A stretch of DNA of 64,000 bases from Rarobacter incanus (GCF_006715765.1 NZ_VFNV01000001.1:930001-994000); one strand, 5' to 3'; positions 1-10,132 are shown, numbered from the stretch's first letter. Numbers and translations are program-made. Notes: a model not told the origin generated them from the letters alone.

Positions 1-2
1 AC

Positions 3-143
3 AGGAAACTTGCGCTGACTTGGACCGACAAGAAGAATACGAAGTCGAAGGCTGCCGACGTCCACGTGACCATCGACTATTCAGGATGTGTCATCGCGTT
101 GCTTTCTTCCACGCCAGTATCAACATTGGCAAGCGGAACATAG
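3..143 (+). CDS. possible 3' end of a gene entering from the left edge
   Basis: An open frame runs in from the window edge and ends at a TAG at 141-143. The readable 46 residues start RKLALTWTDKKNTKSKAADV and end in a short hydrophobic stretch. The Lys-rich start loosely recalls the Lys-rich ends of the secreted proteins elsewhere in the window, but this is not a convincing match. A second frame is also open over the same bases, so coding is unproven. From 144 to 273 I see no gene. Confidence 0.25.
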   Translation, partial: RKLALTWTDKKNTKSKAADVHVTIDYSGCVIALLSSTPVSTLASGT

Positions 144-273
144 CAAATTTCAGCAGAGAGCAAGGCGTGATTTCTACAGTGCTCGACTTTTGACATGTGA
201 CCGGAAGTGATGCTGATCGTCAAGCGCTGATGATGACGCCCGCTGGCACGACGTCTTGGCATGGAGGCCTGGA

Positions 274-1152
274 ATGAAAGCCGATGTGTTGGATGGTCCA
301 GTTGGGCAGTTGGCGGTGGCGGAACTCGTCCTGGGTGAACGGGCGATGGCGCTCGACTATGCACTCAGCGCGCTGGCGGACCCGGAGGCGTTTCGCCGCA
401 GGCTGGCGGATACCGCACATTCCAGGTTCGAGGAACTCCGCGATCTCGTGCTCGGCGATCCGTTGCGGGTCGTAGGGGTCTTTGGCAAATTTGTTGAATC
501 CGTCCACCACGGCTACGCGCCGCAGGGCCACGACCGATTCGGGGTGCTCGCCTCCTGCACGGGTATACTTCGACCAGTCGCACGGTTACTCTCGGAAGCG
601 CCCGAACTGTCATGGTGGTGGTCCCCGGTCGGCAGTGTGCAACGTGTGACAGAGTCGGGTGAGGGCCGTCGCGTCGATGTCGCCCAACTCAACGACGAGG
701 CTGCGATGAACTGGTGGACCGCGCCGATGACCTCGCGAACACTGCAAACGACCAGGGGTCCGATCTTGGGTGCACCGAGCGTGAGCGCAGTGATGGCGGA
801 GGACCTGGCAACTGCCAGGCCGGACACCTGGGAGTATGCCCCGCCGCTCGGCGATGTCGTCGAACTCTCACATCCGAGGGATTGGGCAGGCCTGGTCGCC
901 CAATTCCCGATGCGTGTCGCGCCCGCCGTCGCCGACTGGTCGCAGATAACGGGCCGACCGGGCCCCTGGTACCAACCGGACTGGGCGCGAGTGGCGGAGT
1001 GCTATTCGGGCGCCCACCTGAGCGTTGCCGCGTACCTTGCCACCGCGTACCGTGCCATCGAGTTCAGGGACGGGTGGACCGTCCTCTCCGGATGGAACCC
1101 CGACGCCACCGTGTGGTTCGACACCGACTGGCCGCCTAAGTCGACTACGTAA
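274..1152 (+). CDS. hypothetical protein, 292 aa
   Basis: I do not recognise this protein. It reads as a soluble, acidic, Trp-rich protein without a signal peptide, membrane segment or cofactor motif that I can identify. Trp-rich patches lie near residues 115-120 (SWWWSP) and 150-155 (NWWTAP), and the protein ends in WFDTDWPP. The ATG at 274 is chosen because GGAGG sits at 263-267, six bases upstream; a TTG at 256 in the same frame is the alternative. Codon use looks like the rest of the window. The gene is followed by about 220 bases without a gene and then by convergent ychF. The length and lack of low-complexity sequence support a real gene, but no function can be given. Confidence 0.7.
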   Translation: MKADVLDGPVGQLAVAELVLGERAMALDYALSALADPEAFRRRLADTAHSRFEELRDLVLGDPLRVVGVFGKFVESVHHGYAPQGHDRFGVLASCTGILRPVARLLSEAPELSWWWSPVGSVQRVTESGEGRRVDVAQLNDEAAMNWWTAPMTSRTLQTTRGPILGAPSVSAVMAEDLATARPDTWEYAPPLGDVVELSHPRDWAGLVAQFPMRVAPAVADWSQITGRPGPWYQPDWARVAECYSGAHLSVAAYLATAYRAIEFRDGWTVLSGWNPDATVWFDTDWPPKSTT

Positions 1153-1370
1153 ATCCCGATGCTCGTGCCGTGGTCCCGATCCTTCGGCGCGCGCGGTGGC
1201 GCTCAATGCTCACCTGCCATCGCGCTTTCCCGACACGCGCGAGATATCCGCGACGATTGCCGCAACCGTGTCGGGTTCCATCGCGCCCGCTTCTCAGCGT
1301 CCAATAGCTTCCAGTAGCTACCCCCTCCAACGGGCTCGTACTGGGCTAGGATCGTTGAAATATCAAAGGC

Positions 1371-2456
1371 TCACACGTTAAACCGGAACTCGACCACGTC
1401 CCCGTCCTTCATGACGTAGTCTTTGCCCTCCATGCGGGCCTTGCCCGCGGCGCGGGCGGCCGCAACGGACCCAGTCTCGATCAGGTCCTCGAAGGAAATA
1501 ACCTCGGCCTTGATAAAGCCGCGCTCGAAGTCAGTGTGGATGACGCCGGCGGCCTGGGGTGCAGTCCACCCCTGCCGAATCGTCCACGCGCGAGCTTCCT
1601 TGGGCCCGGCCGTCAGGTACGTTTGCAGCCCCAACGTGTGGAACCCAACCCGGGCCAGCTGATCCAATCCCGATTCCGCCTGCCCGGCGTCTGCGAGCAT
1701 TTCGGCGGCCTCGTCCTCATCCAATTCGACCAGTTCCGACTCAAACTGCGCGTCCAGGAATATCGCGTCGGCGGGCGCAACGAGCTCGCGCAGCTTTTCC
1801 TGCGTGGACTGGTCGGCCAGGCCCGCGTCGTCCGTGTTGAAGACGTAGATGAACGGCTTCGCGGTCATGAGCTGGAGCGATGCTATTTCCGCCAGGTCTA
1901 ACTTGGCGCCGGCCGCACCGGCGAACAGCGTTGTGCCCGATTCTAGAATCGACACCGCCGTGTTCATCGCCTCAAGGAGTTTGGGGTCGCCCTTCTTAAT
2001 CTTCACTTCCTTTTCGACGCGCGGAATCGCCTTTTCCAGCGTCTGCAGGTCAGCAAGGATCAGTTCGGTGTTGATCGTCTCGATATCCGAGGACGGATCC
2101 ACCTTCCCATCGACGTGCACCACGTCGGGATCGGAGAACACGCGCGTGACCTGGCAAATCGCGTCCGCCTCGCGGATGTTGGCGAGGAATTTGTTGCCCA
2201 GCCCCTCGCCTTCCGACGCACCCTTGACGATGCCGGCGATATCAACGAAGGACACGGTCGCGGGCACCAGGCGTTCCGAACCGAAGACCTCGGCCAGCTT
2301 GCCAAGCCTTTCATCCGGCAGCGGCACCACACCAACGTTCGGTTCGATGGTTGCGAACGGGTAGTTCGCGGCCAGAACCTGGTTGCGAGTGAGCGCGTTG
2401 AACAGTGTTGATTTGCCGACGTTGGGAAGTCCGACGATTCCGATTGTTAAAGCCAC
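1371..2456 (-). CDS. ychF: redox-regulated ATPase/GTPase YchF (OLA1 family)
   Basis: YchF is a universal Obg-related P-loop NTPase that hydrolyses ATP, binds ribosomes and acts in translation or stress control. The protein opens with the Walker A motif GLPNVGKST (residues 7-15), has switch II DIAGIVKGAS near residue 68, an NTDDAG stretch at the usual NKxD/NxxE position, and ends in a TGS-like domain (VIHTDFERGFIKAEVI, then YVMKDGDVVEFRFNV). Its 361 residues match the family length. I start it at the GTG at 2456 because the family begins ALTIGIVGLPN; a longer frame upstream adds unrelated residues. A TAGACT box lies seven bases before this GTG and there is no Shine-Dalgarno, so the mRNA is probably leaderless. 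Confidence 0.96.
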   Translation of the reverse strand: MALTIGIVGLPNVGKSTLFNALTRNQVLAANYPFATIEPNVGVVPLPDERLGKLAEVFGSERLVPATVSFVDIAGIVKGASEGEGLGNKFLANIREADAICQVTRVFSDPDVVHVDGKVDPSSDIETINTELILADLQTLEKAIPRVEKEVKIKKGDPKLLEAMNTAVSILESGTTLFAGAAGAKLDLAEIASLQLMTAKPFIYVFNTDDAGLADQSTQEKLRELVAPADAIFLDAQFESELVELDEDEAAEMLADAGQAESGLDQLARVGFHTLGLQTYLTAGPKEARAWTIRQGWTAPQAAGVIHTDFERGFIKAEVISFEDLIETGSVAAARAAGKARMEGKDYVMKDGDVVEFRFNV

Positions 2457-2463
2457 GGGGTCA

Positions 2464-2469
2464 AGTCTA
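2464..2469 (-). promoter_or_regulatory. -10 box of a leaderless ychF transcript
   Basis: TAGACT reads on the minus strand seven bases before the GTG start. This fits the actinobacterial TANNNT -10 element with transcription starting at or next to the start codon. No clear -35 is visible. Inference only. Confidence 0.5.
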
Positions 2470-2616
2470 GGCGGTCCCACTCGCACCTGGGGTCGCTAAC
2501 ACTGCACAGCAACTGGATCGCGCCGATGGGTTTTGCGGGACGAGGCCCCCGCGCCCGCGGCCCGCTCATTCGCGTGTGTAGCGTCCAATGTCACAGGCTC
2601 ATGATGTGCTTGGCGC

Positions 2617-4116
2617 ATGGAGACTCTCATTGGAATTGCGGTCGGGTTAGCGCTTGGGGCGGTGGTCGGTTGGTTCGTGGGCCGTTCGGGCTCCGCGCAG
2701 GTGCGCGCGGAGCTTGCAAGCCAACGCCAGCAAGCTCAAGCCGCCTTGGATCAGGCGCAGCGAGCCGCGCAGGATCAGCTAGCCCAGGAACGTGCGGCAA
2801 CGCAGGCGCTCCTTGAACAAAAGCAGAGGGATTCGGACACTCTCATTGAGAACGAGCGCCGCGCCTCCCGCGAGCAGGCCGAACGCACTGCGGCTCAACA
2901 CGAGGCGTTGGTCGAGCGGTTGCAAGCCGCTGCCCAACAGCGGTATGTCGAAGCGAAACAGTCCGGTGAACGGTTGGTCGAGGCAGAACGCGCCGCCGCC
3001 GCGAAACAGATAGAGGAAATGAAGGCCGACCGCAAACGGTTGGCGGATGAGTTCGAGGCGCTCTCCGTCAAGGTATTGGACCAGTCTAAGAAGACGCTGT
3101 TGGAAGCGGCCGAGGAACGTTTCAAGCGGGCCCAGCTGAGTTCGGACGCCGAACTGGCGAAGCGCGAACAGGCCATCAAATCGATGGTCGATCCGATGAC
3201 CAAGACCCTCACCGAGGTCAAGAAAGAGGTCGCCACGGCGGAGACCTCGCGGCGGGAGGCGCATGCCGCGTTGAATGAACAGTTGACGATGATGAAGGGG
3301 GCATCGGAAAAGCTCTTCAACGAAACGTCCCAGCTGGTTTCCGCCTTGCGCGCGCCGCAAACCCGCGGCAGGTGGGGCGAAATCCAGCTGCGGACCGTCG
3401 TCGAGGCGGCAGGCATGATGAATCACGTCGATTTCGACGAGCAGGTATCGGTCGATGACCAACGCCCCGACATGGTCGTCCACCTCCCCGGTAGCAAGGA
3501 CATAGTTGTCGATGCGAAGGTGTCCTTCACGGGGTTCCTCGACGCGATCAATGCCCCAGACGAGAAGGAGCGCGCCAAGAAGCTCGCCTCGCACGCGCGG
3601 CACGTGCGCAATCACGTGGACCAGCTTGGCAGCAAGGAGTACTGGGAGAAGTTCCCCTCGCCCGAATTCGTCGTCATGTTCCTACCTGCCGAAAATTTCC
3701 TGCAGGCCGCATTGGAGCAGGACCCGAACCTGCTTGAGCACTCATTTAGCAAGAACGTTGTGATGGCAACGCCCGCAACGTTGGTTGCGCTGCTGCGCAC
3801 GGTCGCCTATACCTGGCGCCAGGAGCAGTTGGCCGCCAACGCACGGCAGGTGTTCGATCTGGCTCGCGAACTACACAAGAGGCTCGGCACCATGGGCGGA
3901 CATCTGGTGACGATGAGCAAACGCCTCAACGACACGGTGGAGGCTTTCAACAAGTTCAACAGTTCGCTCGACCGCAACGTTGTCACTCAGGCACGCAGGT
4001 TTTCCGAGTTGCAGGGCCTTACGGAAATAGCCTCGCCCCCGCCACTTGAAGTCCAAGCCGTGCCAGCCCAAAAGCCCGATCTGTACGCGCTGCCGGAGCC
4101 GGATACCGACGCGTAG
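2617..4116 (+). CDS. rmuC: DNA recombination protein RmuC
   Basis: RmuC-family proteins limit recombination at inverted repeats and carry a PD-(D/E)XK-like nuclease fold. The 499-residue protein has one N-terminal membrane segment (IGIAVGLALGAVVGWFVG, about residues 5-22). A long coiled coil rich in Gln, Ala, Glu and Arg follows to about residue 220. The conserved RmuC core comes next: RGRWGEIQLRTVVEAAGM near 250, then DMVVHLPG..DIVVDAKVSFTGF and FVVMFLPAENFLQAAL, ending in the KRLNDTVEAFNKFNSSL segment. The ATG at 2617 gives a membrane anchor directly at the start. No strong ribosome site is visible before it. The gene stands alone between ychF and a repeat patch. Confidence 0.95.
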   Translation: METLIGIAVGLALGAVVGWFVGRSGSAQVRAELASQRQQAQAALDQAQRAAQDQLAQERAATQALLEQKQRDSDTLIENERRASREQAERTAAQHEALVERLQAAAQQRYVEAKQSGERLVEAERAAAAKQIEEMKADRKRLADEFEALSVKVLDQSKKTLLEAAEERFKRAQLSSDAELAKREQAIKSMVDPMTKTLTEVKKEVATAETSRREAHAALNEQLTMMKGASEKLFNETSQLVSALRAPQTRGRWGEIQLRTVVEAAGMMNHVDFDEQVSVDDQRPDMVVHLPGSKDIVVDAKVSFTGFLDAINAPDEKERAKKLASHARHVRNHVDQLGSKEYWEKFPSPEFVVMFLPAENFLQAALEQDPNLLEHSFSKNVVMATPATLVALLRTVAYTWRQEQLAANARQVFDLARELHKRLGTMGGHLVTMSKRLNDTVEAFNKFNSSLDRNVVTQARRFSELQGLTEIASPPPLEVQAVPAQKPDLYALPEPDTDA

Positions 4117-4155
4117 CGAAGCAGCGACGCCAAGCCAGGGCGCAATCCGGGCAAG

Positions 4156-4222
4156 GGCGACGCGGGAAGGAACGCGAAGCCAGGACACAATCCGGGCCGG
4201 GGCGACGCGGGAAGGAACGCGA
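4156..4222. repeat. short direct repeat, 22 bp, two copies 45 bp apart
   Basis: The block ggcgacgcgggaaggaacgc plus two bases occurs at 4156-4177 and again at 4201-4222. It lies in the noncoding DNA between rmuC and the convergent ABC permease gene. Role unknown. Confidence 0.8.
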
Positions 4223-4274
4223 TGCGGGAAGTGGCGGTTCGCCACGGGCACCGGTGGGCCCCGTCCACCGCCGA

Positions 4275-4393
4275 CTGGGAACACCGGGTTGCAGGCCAGC
4301 TACGATCGCCAGTGCGCAGATGTGCCCTGGTCCCCGCCCTCTGGGAACACCGGGTTGCAGGCCAGCTACGATCGCCAGCGCGCAGATGTGCCC
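4275..4393. repeat. 53-bp direct repeat, two copies with 66-bp period
   Basis: Copies at 4275-4327 and 4341-4393 differ at a single base. Each begins ctgggaacaccgggttgcag and ends gcgcagatgtgccc. The second copy stops one base before the end of the convergent permease gene, so on the minus strand both lie in its 3' untranslated region. No T-run is present, so this is not a standard terminator. Role unknown. Confidence 0.9.
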
Positions 4394-4394
4394 C

Positions 4395-5933
4395 TCACCG
4401 CACCGCGATGACCTTCGCCAAGAGTTCGGGGCCGTTGCGGTCGATCAGGCGACCGCCCCAACGCAGGCCCGCCCAGCATGCACCGCCGCCCACGGCGACC
4501 GCGAGCGCCAAGCTCACCCAGCCCAGCGCCACTCCCCCGTGCCAGATCGCTACGATAGCGGGGATCGCAAACGGCACGCAAACCACCATCAGGGCGGCCC
4601 ACCCAGCAAGCTGGGTGAGCAAATTGACGGCAGAGGTCCCCGATGGTGCGGAAAACGGGTTCTCGCCCGCGGCGGGCACCGGATAGACGAACACGGCCGA
4701 CAGCACCGAGGCGAGTCCGGCGCTCGCGCCCAATGTCCCCACCGTCACGGCTATCGCGGGCGCGGCCAGGTCCCACCTACCGGTCGACCACAAGCTGCCC
4801 ACGACCGATGCGACCCCCAACGGAATCGCCAGCGCACTGGCCGCGATGACTCGTCCCGCGCGATCCACGAATCCCGGCAGACCGATCTGCATCCAAAAGG
4901 CGCTGCCGTCGTATCCCACGTCCGCAGAGATAGACCACATCACCAAGAACACCAATGCGGGACCGAGCGCTAGCATCGCCAAGCCGCGCCCGCCGGTGGC
5001 GAGCACGAACATGATCGGAACGATCGGGGCCATCGCCAAGCCCGCCGCGTAGCGGGCATCGCGCAGCCAGTACGTCAAGCATCGCGCCGCAACCGCGCCC
5101 AACGCGGAGCGCGTCCGCCACACCCCAGATAGCCTCCCCGAACGCAAGGCGGTGCGCGACTGCGCCGGGTTTTCCATGGCCCGGCGCAAACCGTCCCACC
5201 AAGCCCATACCAAGAGCGCGAACGCCGTGACCGTGATCCCGCTCCGCGCTATCGCGACGCCCCACTCGCCCCGGGCGATCGAGACCGTCACCGCCCACGG
5301 GGCGCCGATCGGCGTCCATCCCAAAACGTCGCCGACGCGCGGCGCCACCGTCGCATCGAAGCGGACCGGACCGTGCGCGCTGACTGCGGCGGCGACGATA
5401 ACCGGCACAGCGACCGCCGCGCCGATCGCCCAGCGCGCGGCGCGCGACCCCAGCAGGCGGCCCACCCAAATCGTGGTCACTCGCGACGCCACCACGCACA
5501 ACGCGACCCCGGCAAGCGCGCACGGGGCCGCCACGTACCAAAGCTGCTTCCACACGAACGCATTAGCCACCGCCACAACAAGCGTCACGGCACCGGGGAC
5601 ACCGACCAGCGTTGCGATTCCCAACCCCGGCAGCATCCGCCCGGCGGACACCCCAAAGGGCGCGAAGCGGCGCGGGTCGAGCGTCATATCCGCCCCCATC
5701 GAAAAGATGGGGACCAACGCCCATCCCGCGACGGCTAGGGACCCGGCGATCACCCACGAGCTCTCGATGAACTCCGCGTCCTGACGGGCCAGCACCGGAA
5801 TCGAAGCCAGTTGCGCCGTCACCAGGGACAGTCCGTACACCAACGCCAGCACCAGACCCACCACCTGCCAAACCGAACGTCGAAACGCATTGGCCAGCAA
5901 CGACAGCTTGAGTCGGACTAGGACAGCAACCAC
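4395..5933 (-). CDS. ABC transporter permease, multi-spanning (ABC-2-like)
   Basis: A 512-residue, very hydrophobic protein with about ten to twelve predicted membrane segments, ending in a conserved-looking WAGLRWGGRLIDRNGPELL tail. It starts at a GTG whose position overlaps the 3' end of the ATPase gene by 16 bases, so the two are translated together and should form one exporter. Its length and spacing of segments fit the large actinobacterial ABC-2 type permeases that work with a single ATPase. The substrate cannot be told from the sequence. The 3' flank carries the 53-bp repeats. Confidence 0.85.
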   Translation of the reverse strand: MVAVLVRLKLSLLANAFRRSVWQVVGLVLALVYGLSLVTAQLASIPVLARQDAEFIESSWVIAGSLAVAGWALVPIFSMGADMTLDPRRFAPFGVSAGRMLPGLGIATLVGVPGAVTLVVAVANAFVWKQLWYVAAPCALAGVALCVVASRVTTIWVGRLLGSRAARWAIGAAVAVPVIVAAAVSAHGPVRFDATVAPRVGDVLGWTPIGAPWAVTVSIARGEWGVAIARSGITVTAFALLVWAWWDGLRRAMENPAQSRTALRSGRLSGVWRTRSALGAVAARCLTYWLRDARYAAGLAMAPIVPIMFVLATGGRGLAMLALGPALVFLVMWSISADVGYDGSAFWMQIGLPGFVDRAGRVIAASALAIPLGVASVVGSLWSTGRWDLAAPAIAVTVGTLGASAGLASVLSAVFVYPVPAAGENPFSAPSGTSAVNLLTQLAGWAALMVVCVPFAIPAIVAIWHGGVALGWVSLALAVAVGGGACWAGLRWGGRLIDRNGPELLAKVIAVR

Positions 5934-6658
5934 GACAATTCCGATCGCTGGGGCAAACCGCCCACGAGTTCCACGAAGCGTTCCTCCAGGCTCACCCCGG
6001 CGCGTACCTGTTCCAGGGTCCCCGCCGCGCGCACGCTACCGCCCGCGATGATGGCAACGTGGTCGCACATGCGCTGCACCAGGTCCATGACGTGGCTGGA
6101 AACGACGACCGTTCCGCCGGCCGCCGCAAAATCGGTCAGTATCGACCTGATCACCGTCGCGGATACGGGGTCGACGGCCTCGAAGGGCTCGTCCAAAAGC
6201 AAAATCTTGGGCGCATGGACCAGCGCACACGCCAGCGAGATCTTCTTCGTCATACCGGCCGAATAGTCGACGACCAGCTGCCCCGCGGCCTCGCTCAACC
6301 CCAGGACGTCCAACAACTCATCGCGGCGCAGATCCACATCCTTGCGGGGCACGCCCTGGAGCAGCCCCGCGTAGGTGACGAGCTGCGCCCCGGTGAGGCG
6401 ATCGAAGAGTCGGGCCCCGTCGGGCAGGATCCCGATCTGGCGCTTGCCGCGGGCCACGTCTGCCCACAGCGATTGCCCCTCAACGTACACATCCCCGGAA
6501 GTGGGGCGCAGCAGGCCGGAGGCCATCGACAGGGTCGTGGTCTTGCCCGCCCCGTTCGGCCCCACAAGACCGTAAAAGGAGCCCGGCGGAATGACCAATG
6601 AAATGTTGCTAACTGCGCACTTTCGACCGTAGAACTTGGTCAAGGAGCGCAGTTCCAC
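5918..6658 (-). CDS. ABC transporter ATP-binding protein
   Basis: The 246-residue protein has a complete nucleotide-binding domain: Walker A GPNGAGKTT (about residues 34-42), the signature YSAGMTKKISLACAL (unusual; most ABC proteins read LSGGQ), Walker B ILLLDEPFEAVD, and the switch histidine in VVSSHVMDL. It pairs with the overlapping permease downstream and likely powers export. The GTG start overlaps the ispH stop codon by one base (TAGTG), which suggests translational coupling with ispH. The substrate is unknown; the fold resembles the ABC-2 subfamily with a short C-terminal tail. Confidence 0.93.
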   Translation of the reverse strand: MELRSLTKFYGRKCAVSNISLVIPPGSFYGLVGPNGAGKTTTLSMASGLLRPTSGDVYVEGQSLWADVARGKRQIGILPDGARLFDRLTGAQLVTYAGLLQGVPRKDVDLRRDELLDVLGLSEAAGQLVVDYSAGMTKKISLACALVHAPKILLLDEPFEAVDPVSATVIRSILTDFAAAGGTVVVSSHVMDLVQRMCDHVAIIAGGSVRAAGTLEQVRAGVSLEERFVELVGGLPQRSELSWLLS

Positions 6659-7632
6659 TACACAGCCTCAATCGGCAGCGACCTGCGTGGCGCGCGGCGC
6701 GGCCCGGAGCGCAGTTCGCGCGGGAGCGAGAAGAGCAGATCTTCGGTGGCGGTCCGGATCTCTTCCACCGCGCCAAATCCCCGCGCGGCAAGTGATTCGA
6801 GCAACTCATCCACCAGTACCTCGGGAACCGATGCGCCGGAGGTCACACCGACGGTTTCGACGGAAGCGAACCAGGATTCTTCAAGTTCGCCCGCACCGTC
6901 CACCCGGTGCGCGGTGCGCGCACCGGCCTCGAGCGCGACCTCGACCAATCGCACGGAATTCGACGAATTGGCCGAACCCACCACGATCACCAGATCGCAC
7001 TGGGGGGCAAGCTTTTTGACGGCAACCTGCCTGTTTTGCGTCGCATAGCAGATATCGTCGCTGGGCGGATCCTGCAAGGCGGGGAACCGTTCGCGCAGCC
7101 TGCGCACGGTCTCCATGGTTTCATCGACCGACAGCGTGGTTTGGGAAATCCAGATGACCTTGTTCGGGTCACGCACTACTACGCCATCGACATCCGCCGG
7201 GGAATTGACGATCTGGATGTGCTCGGGAGCCTCGCCGTAGGTGCCCTCGACTTCCTCGTGGCCGGCGTGACCGATGAGAAGGATGTCGAAATCATCCTTG
7301 GCGAACCGCACCGCCTCCTTGTGCACCTTGGACACCAATGGACAGGTCGCATCGATCGTCGCGAGGTTACGGGCTTCGGCCGCGTCCTTGACCGCGGGCG
7401 ACACGCCGTGCGCGGAGAACACAACCCTGGCGCCTTCAGGGACCTCGTCCGTATCGTCTACAAAGATCGCGCCGCGCTGCGCCAGCGTGCTGACCACGTA
7501 CTTATTGTGAACGATCTCCTTGCGCACATAAATGGGCGCACCATATTGTTCCAACGCCTTTTCGACAGCGACAACCGCCCGATCGACGCCGGCACAATAA
7601 CCGCGCGGGGCGGCGAGAAGAACTTTTTTCAC
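6658..7632 (-). CDS. ispH: 4-hydroxy-3-methylbut-2-enyl diphosphate reductase (IspH/LytB)
   Basis: IspH is the last enzyme of the MEP pathway. It reduces HMBPP to IPP and DMAPP with a 4Fe-4S cluster. The protein opens [19 protein letters not shown] with the first cluster cysteine near residue 13. The second cysteine follows in [11 protein letters not shown] and the third in [11 protein letters not shown]. The HDF/HVG-type substrate motifs are represented by HNKYVV, SAHGVSP and [12 protein letters not shown] start it at the GTG at 7632, where the family alignment begins; a frame reaching 7698 adds 22 unrelated residues. Its 324 residues fit the family. It diverges from xseA with only 30 bases between the two starts. 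Confidence 0.96.
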   Translation of the reverse strand: MKKVLLAAPRGYCAGVDRAVVAVEKALEQYGAPIYVRKEIVHNKYVVSTLAQRGAIFVDDTDEVPEGARVVFSAHGVSPAVKDAAEARNLATIDATCPLVSKVHKEAVRFAKDDFDILLIGHAGHEEVEGTYGEAPEHIQIVNSPADVDGVVVRDPNKVIWISQTTLSVDETMETVRRLRERFPALQDPPSDDICYATQNRQVAVKKLAPQCDLVIVVGSANSSNSVRLVEVALEAGARTAHRVDGAGELEESWFASVETVGVTSGASVPEVLVDELLESLAARGFGAVEEIRTATEDLLFSLPRELRSGPRRAPRRSLPIEAV

Positions 7633-7662
7633 CCGTCCACTGTATCGGGGAATAATGAAGGA

Positions 7663-8892
7663 ATGCTTCCCGCCCGCGCAGCCGACACCACCGAACAAGA
7701 CCCGTGGCCAGTGCGGCTGCTGTCCGCGAAAATCGAGGAATACATCACGCGGATGTCGGTGGTGTGGATCGAAGGTCAGATTGTCCAGCTCAACCGCCGC
7801 CCCGGCGCCGGGATGGCGTTCTTAACCCTGCGAGATGCCGATGTCAACGAATCGCTTCCCGTATCGATCTACGCCAGGGTCCTGGACGCCGGGCCCAAGC
7901 TCAACGAGGGCGACCGGGTCGTGGTGCGCGCCAAGGCCACCTTCTGGCGCCAACGCGGCAGCTTTCAGCTCCAGGCCGACAGGATCCGCCCCGTCGGCGT
8001 CGGCGACCTCCTCGCGCGCATCGAGCAGCTCAAGCGCGCCCTGGCGGGCGAAGGGCTCTTCGCGCCGGATAAGAAAAAGCCCTTACCGTTCCTGCCAAGG
8101 GTGGTCGGGCTCATCTGCGGACGAGAATCGAAGGCCGAACACGACGTGACCGTCAATGCGAGCGCCCGCTGGCCGGGCGTCCAGTTCGAGATTCGGGAGG
8201 TTGCGGTTCAGGGCACGCAGGCGGTAGCCCAGGTCACCCGGGCCCTGGCCGAGTTGGACGCCATGGACGGCGTCGACGTCATCGTGCTGGCTCGCGGCGG
8301 CGGTTCCGTCGAAGACCTGCTCCCGTTTTCCAACGAGACCCTGGTGCGGGCCGTTGCGGATGCGATCACGCCCGTGGTGAGCGCCATTGGCCACGAAACC
8401 GACAACCCGCTCGTGGACTTCGCAGCCGATTTGCGGGCCTCGACGCCAACCGACGCGGCCAAGCGGATAGTCCCCGACTACGAAGACGAGGTGCGCGGGC
8501 TGGCCAATGCGCGCAGTCGAATCGACCACGCGATCGATACCTCGCTGGCGCGAGAGGCAAGCACCATCGCGGCTCTACGCGCCACGCTGAGTTCACCGTT
8601 CGCGATCGTTGAACGCGAAGAGCAACGCGTCAAGGAATTAACGGAGCGACAGCGGTCCCTGCTAGAGGCCACCATCTTGCGTGCCGACCGCGACATATCG
8701 ACGCTATCCGCGCAGGTCACGGCCCTATCACCGGCTCAGACCCTGAATCGCGGATACGCGATCATCCGCGACGAAAACGGCGTCATTGTGCGCACGGGCG
8801 CCACCATTTCGCCCGGAACTCGCATCACAGCGCGTTTGCGCGATGGGACTCTCGATGCAACCGTCCGCGGGTTCCGCCCGACCAGTGGTTAA
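7663..8892 (+). CDS. xseA: exodeoxyribonuclease VII large subunit
   Basis: The large subunit of ExoVII degrades single-stranded DNA together with XseB. The N-terminal OB-fold starts at [24 protein letters not shown]. The catalytic domain contains [14 protein letters not shown], then [15 protein letters not shown] with [10 protein letters not shown], and [27 protein letters not shown], all standard XseA signatures. A coiled-coil region follows, then [19 protein letters not shown]. The ATG at 7663 is preceded by gaagga; the frame is open far upstream, through ispH, but that part is antisense to a sure gene. 409 residues, typical length. Followed eight bases later by xseB. Confidence 0.97.
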   Translation: MLPARAADTTEQDPWPVRLLSAKIEEYITRMSVVWIEGQIVQLNRRPGAGMAFLTLRDADVNESLPVSIYARVLDAGPKLNEGDRVVVRAKATFWRQRGSFQLQADRIRPVGVGDLLARIEQLKRALAGEGLFAPDKKKPLPFLPRVVGLICGRESKAEHDVTVNASARWPGVQFEIREVAVQGTQAVAQVTRALAELDAMDGVDVIVLARGGGSVEDLLPFSNETLVRAVADAITPVVSAIGHETDNPLVDFAADLRASTPTDAAKRIVPDYEDEVRGLANARSRIDHAIDTSLAREASTIAALRATLSSPFAIVEREEQRVKELTERQRSLLEATILRADRDISTLSAQVTALSPAQTLNRGYAIIRDENGVIVRTGATISPGTRITARLRDGTLDATVRGFRPTSG

Positions 8893-8900
8893 CTTAGACG

Positions 8901-9140
8901 ATGAGTAACGTTGCGGATCTGACCTACGAACAAGCCAGGGATGAACTTGTGACCGTTGTGGGCAAGCTGGAATCCGGCGCCGGGTCCCTGGATGAATCGC
9001 TGGCTCTATGGGAACGGGGCGAAGCCTTGGCCGCGCATTGCCAGCGATGGCTCGATCAGGCACGCGCACGGCTCGAGAAGGCTCGCGCCGCCAGTGCGGG
9101 CGACGCAGGACTGGAAGATCCAGCAGGAGGCGAATCGTGA
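8901..9140 (+). CDS. xseB: exodeoxyribonuclease VII small subunit
   Basis: A 79-residue helical protein with the XseB pattern: [20 protein letters not shown], then [31 protein letters not shown]. It binds the long helices of XseA to form ExoVII. Its stop codon overlaps the GTG start of the following kinase gene (GTGA), so xseA, xseB and the kinase form one transcription unit. Confidence 0.95.
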   Translation: MSNVADLTYEQARDELVTVVGKLESGAGSLDESLALWERGEALAAHCQRWLDQARARLEKARAASAGDAGLEDPAGGES

Positions 9141-10132
9141 ACGCACCCAACACCGCGGTGTTCGGATCGGCACCCGACCCCTACAAGGTCCTGGTCGTCG
9201 GCGAATCCCTCATTGACGTCGTGCAAAAGACCGACGGCTCGGTCCGCGAGCACTGCGGCGGTTCGCCAGCAAACGTCGCGATCGCCCTCGGCAGGCTGGG
9301 CCACGAGGTAAACCTGGTGACGTGGCTAGGCAAGGACGCCTACGCCGATATCCTGCGCGATTGGTTGAACGACTCCGGGGTCAACATCGCGGCGGGCTTA
9401 GGGGATGCGCCCTACACCCCGCTCGCCTCCGCCGTGATCGACAAGGACGGTTCGGCAACCTACACGTTCGACCTGACCTGGGATCTGTCAACGAGCGCGC
9501 GCGTTCCCGACCAGACTTCCGTCATCCACGTTGGTTCCCTGGCGGCGACGCTCGAACCGGGCAGCGACAAGGTTTACGAATTCATGCGGTCGGCGCGGGA
9601 AGCAACAACCGTCTTCGATCCGAACATTCGCCCCAGCATCGTGGACGATCCCGAGAGCATCCGCCATCGCGTCGAGCGCTTCTTTGACGCATCCGATGTC
9701 GTGCGGGCCTCCGACGTGGACCTGCTGTGGCTCTACCCGTACACGGACCCGATCGACGTGGCGCGCCGCCTCGTGCGCGAGCGCAGGCCCTCGCTGGTGG
9801 TTATCACTCAGGGGCCGCAGGGCGCCACCGCGATCACCAAGAACCACGAAGTGCACACGCCGACCGCTGCCTTCTCGGTCGTCGATAGGGTTGGCGCGGG
9901 CGATGCCGCCACCGGCGGCCTGATCGACGGGTTGAGCCAGGCCGGCCTGCTCACGAAGGCTAACCGCGAGCGGCTCGCCGACATCGACGAGCCGACGCTG
10001 CAGGCCATTTTGGACTGGTGTGCCCAGCTTTGCGCGTATTGTCTGTCAAAGGAGGGTGCCACCATGGCACGGCGGTCCGATCTTTCGGTATCGCTCAATC
10101 TCCCTTGTCACGATGGAGCAAACGATGGTTAA
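9137..10132 (+). CDS. PfkB-family carbohydrate kinase (fructokinase-like)
   Basis: A 331-residue ribokinase-fold sugar kinase. It begins after AGGAGG at 9125-9130 with the GTG at 9137. It shows the first PfkB signature [15 protein letters not shown] near residue 40 and the second near residue 250, [16 protein letters not shown], which holds the catalytic Asp in GAGD. Residues [13 protein letters not shown] are typical of fructokinases and related kinases. The exact sugar is not certain; fructose is the best guess. The gene overlaps xseB upstream by four bases and the carbonic anhydrase gene downstream by eight bases. Confidence 0.9.
   Translation: MNAPNTAVFGSAPDPYKVLVVGESLIDVVQKTDGSVREHCGGSPANVAIALGRLGHEVNLVTWLGKDAYADILRDWLNDSGVNIAAGLGDAPYTPLASAVIDKDGSATYTFDLTWDLSTSARVPDQTSVIHVGSLAATLEPGSDKVYEFMRSAREATTVFDPNIRPSIVDDPESIRHRVERFFDASDVVRASDVDLLWLYPYTDPIDVARRLVRERRPSLVVITQGPQGATAITKNHEVHTPTAAFSVVDRVGAGDAATGGLIDGLSQAGLLTKANRERLADIDEPTLQAILDWCAQLCAYCLSKEGATMARRSDLSVSLNLPCHDGANDG

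Noticed and set aside
6907-7662. Long in-frame extension of xseA upstream of the ATG at 7663
   Set aside because: It is antisense to ispH, which is certain, and the XseA family starts with the OB-fold after 7663.
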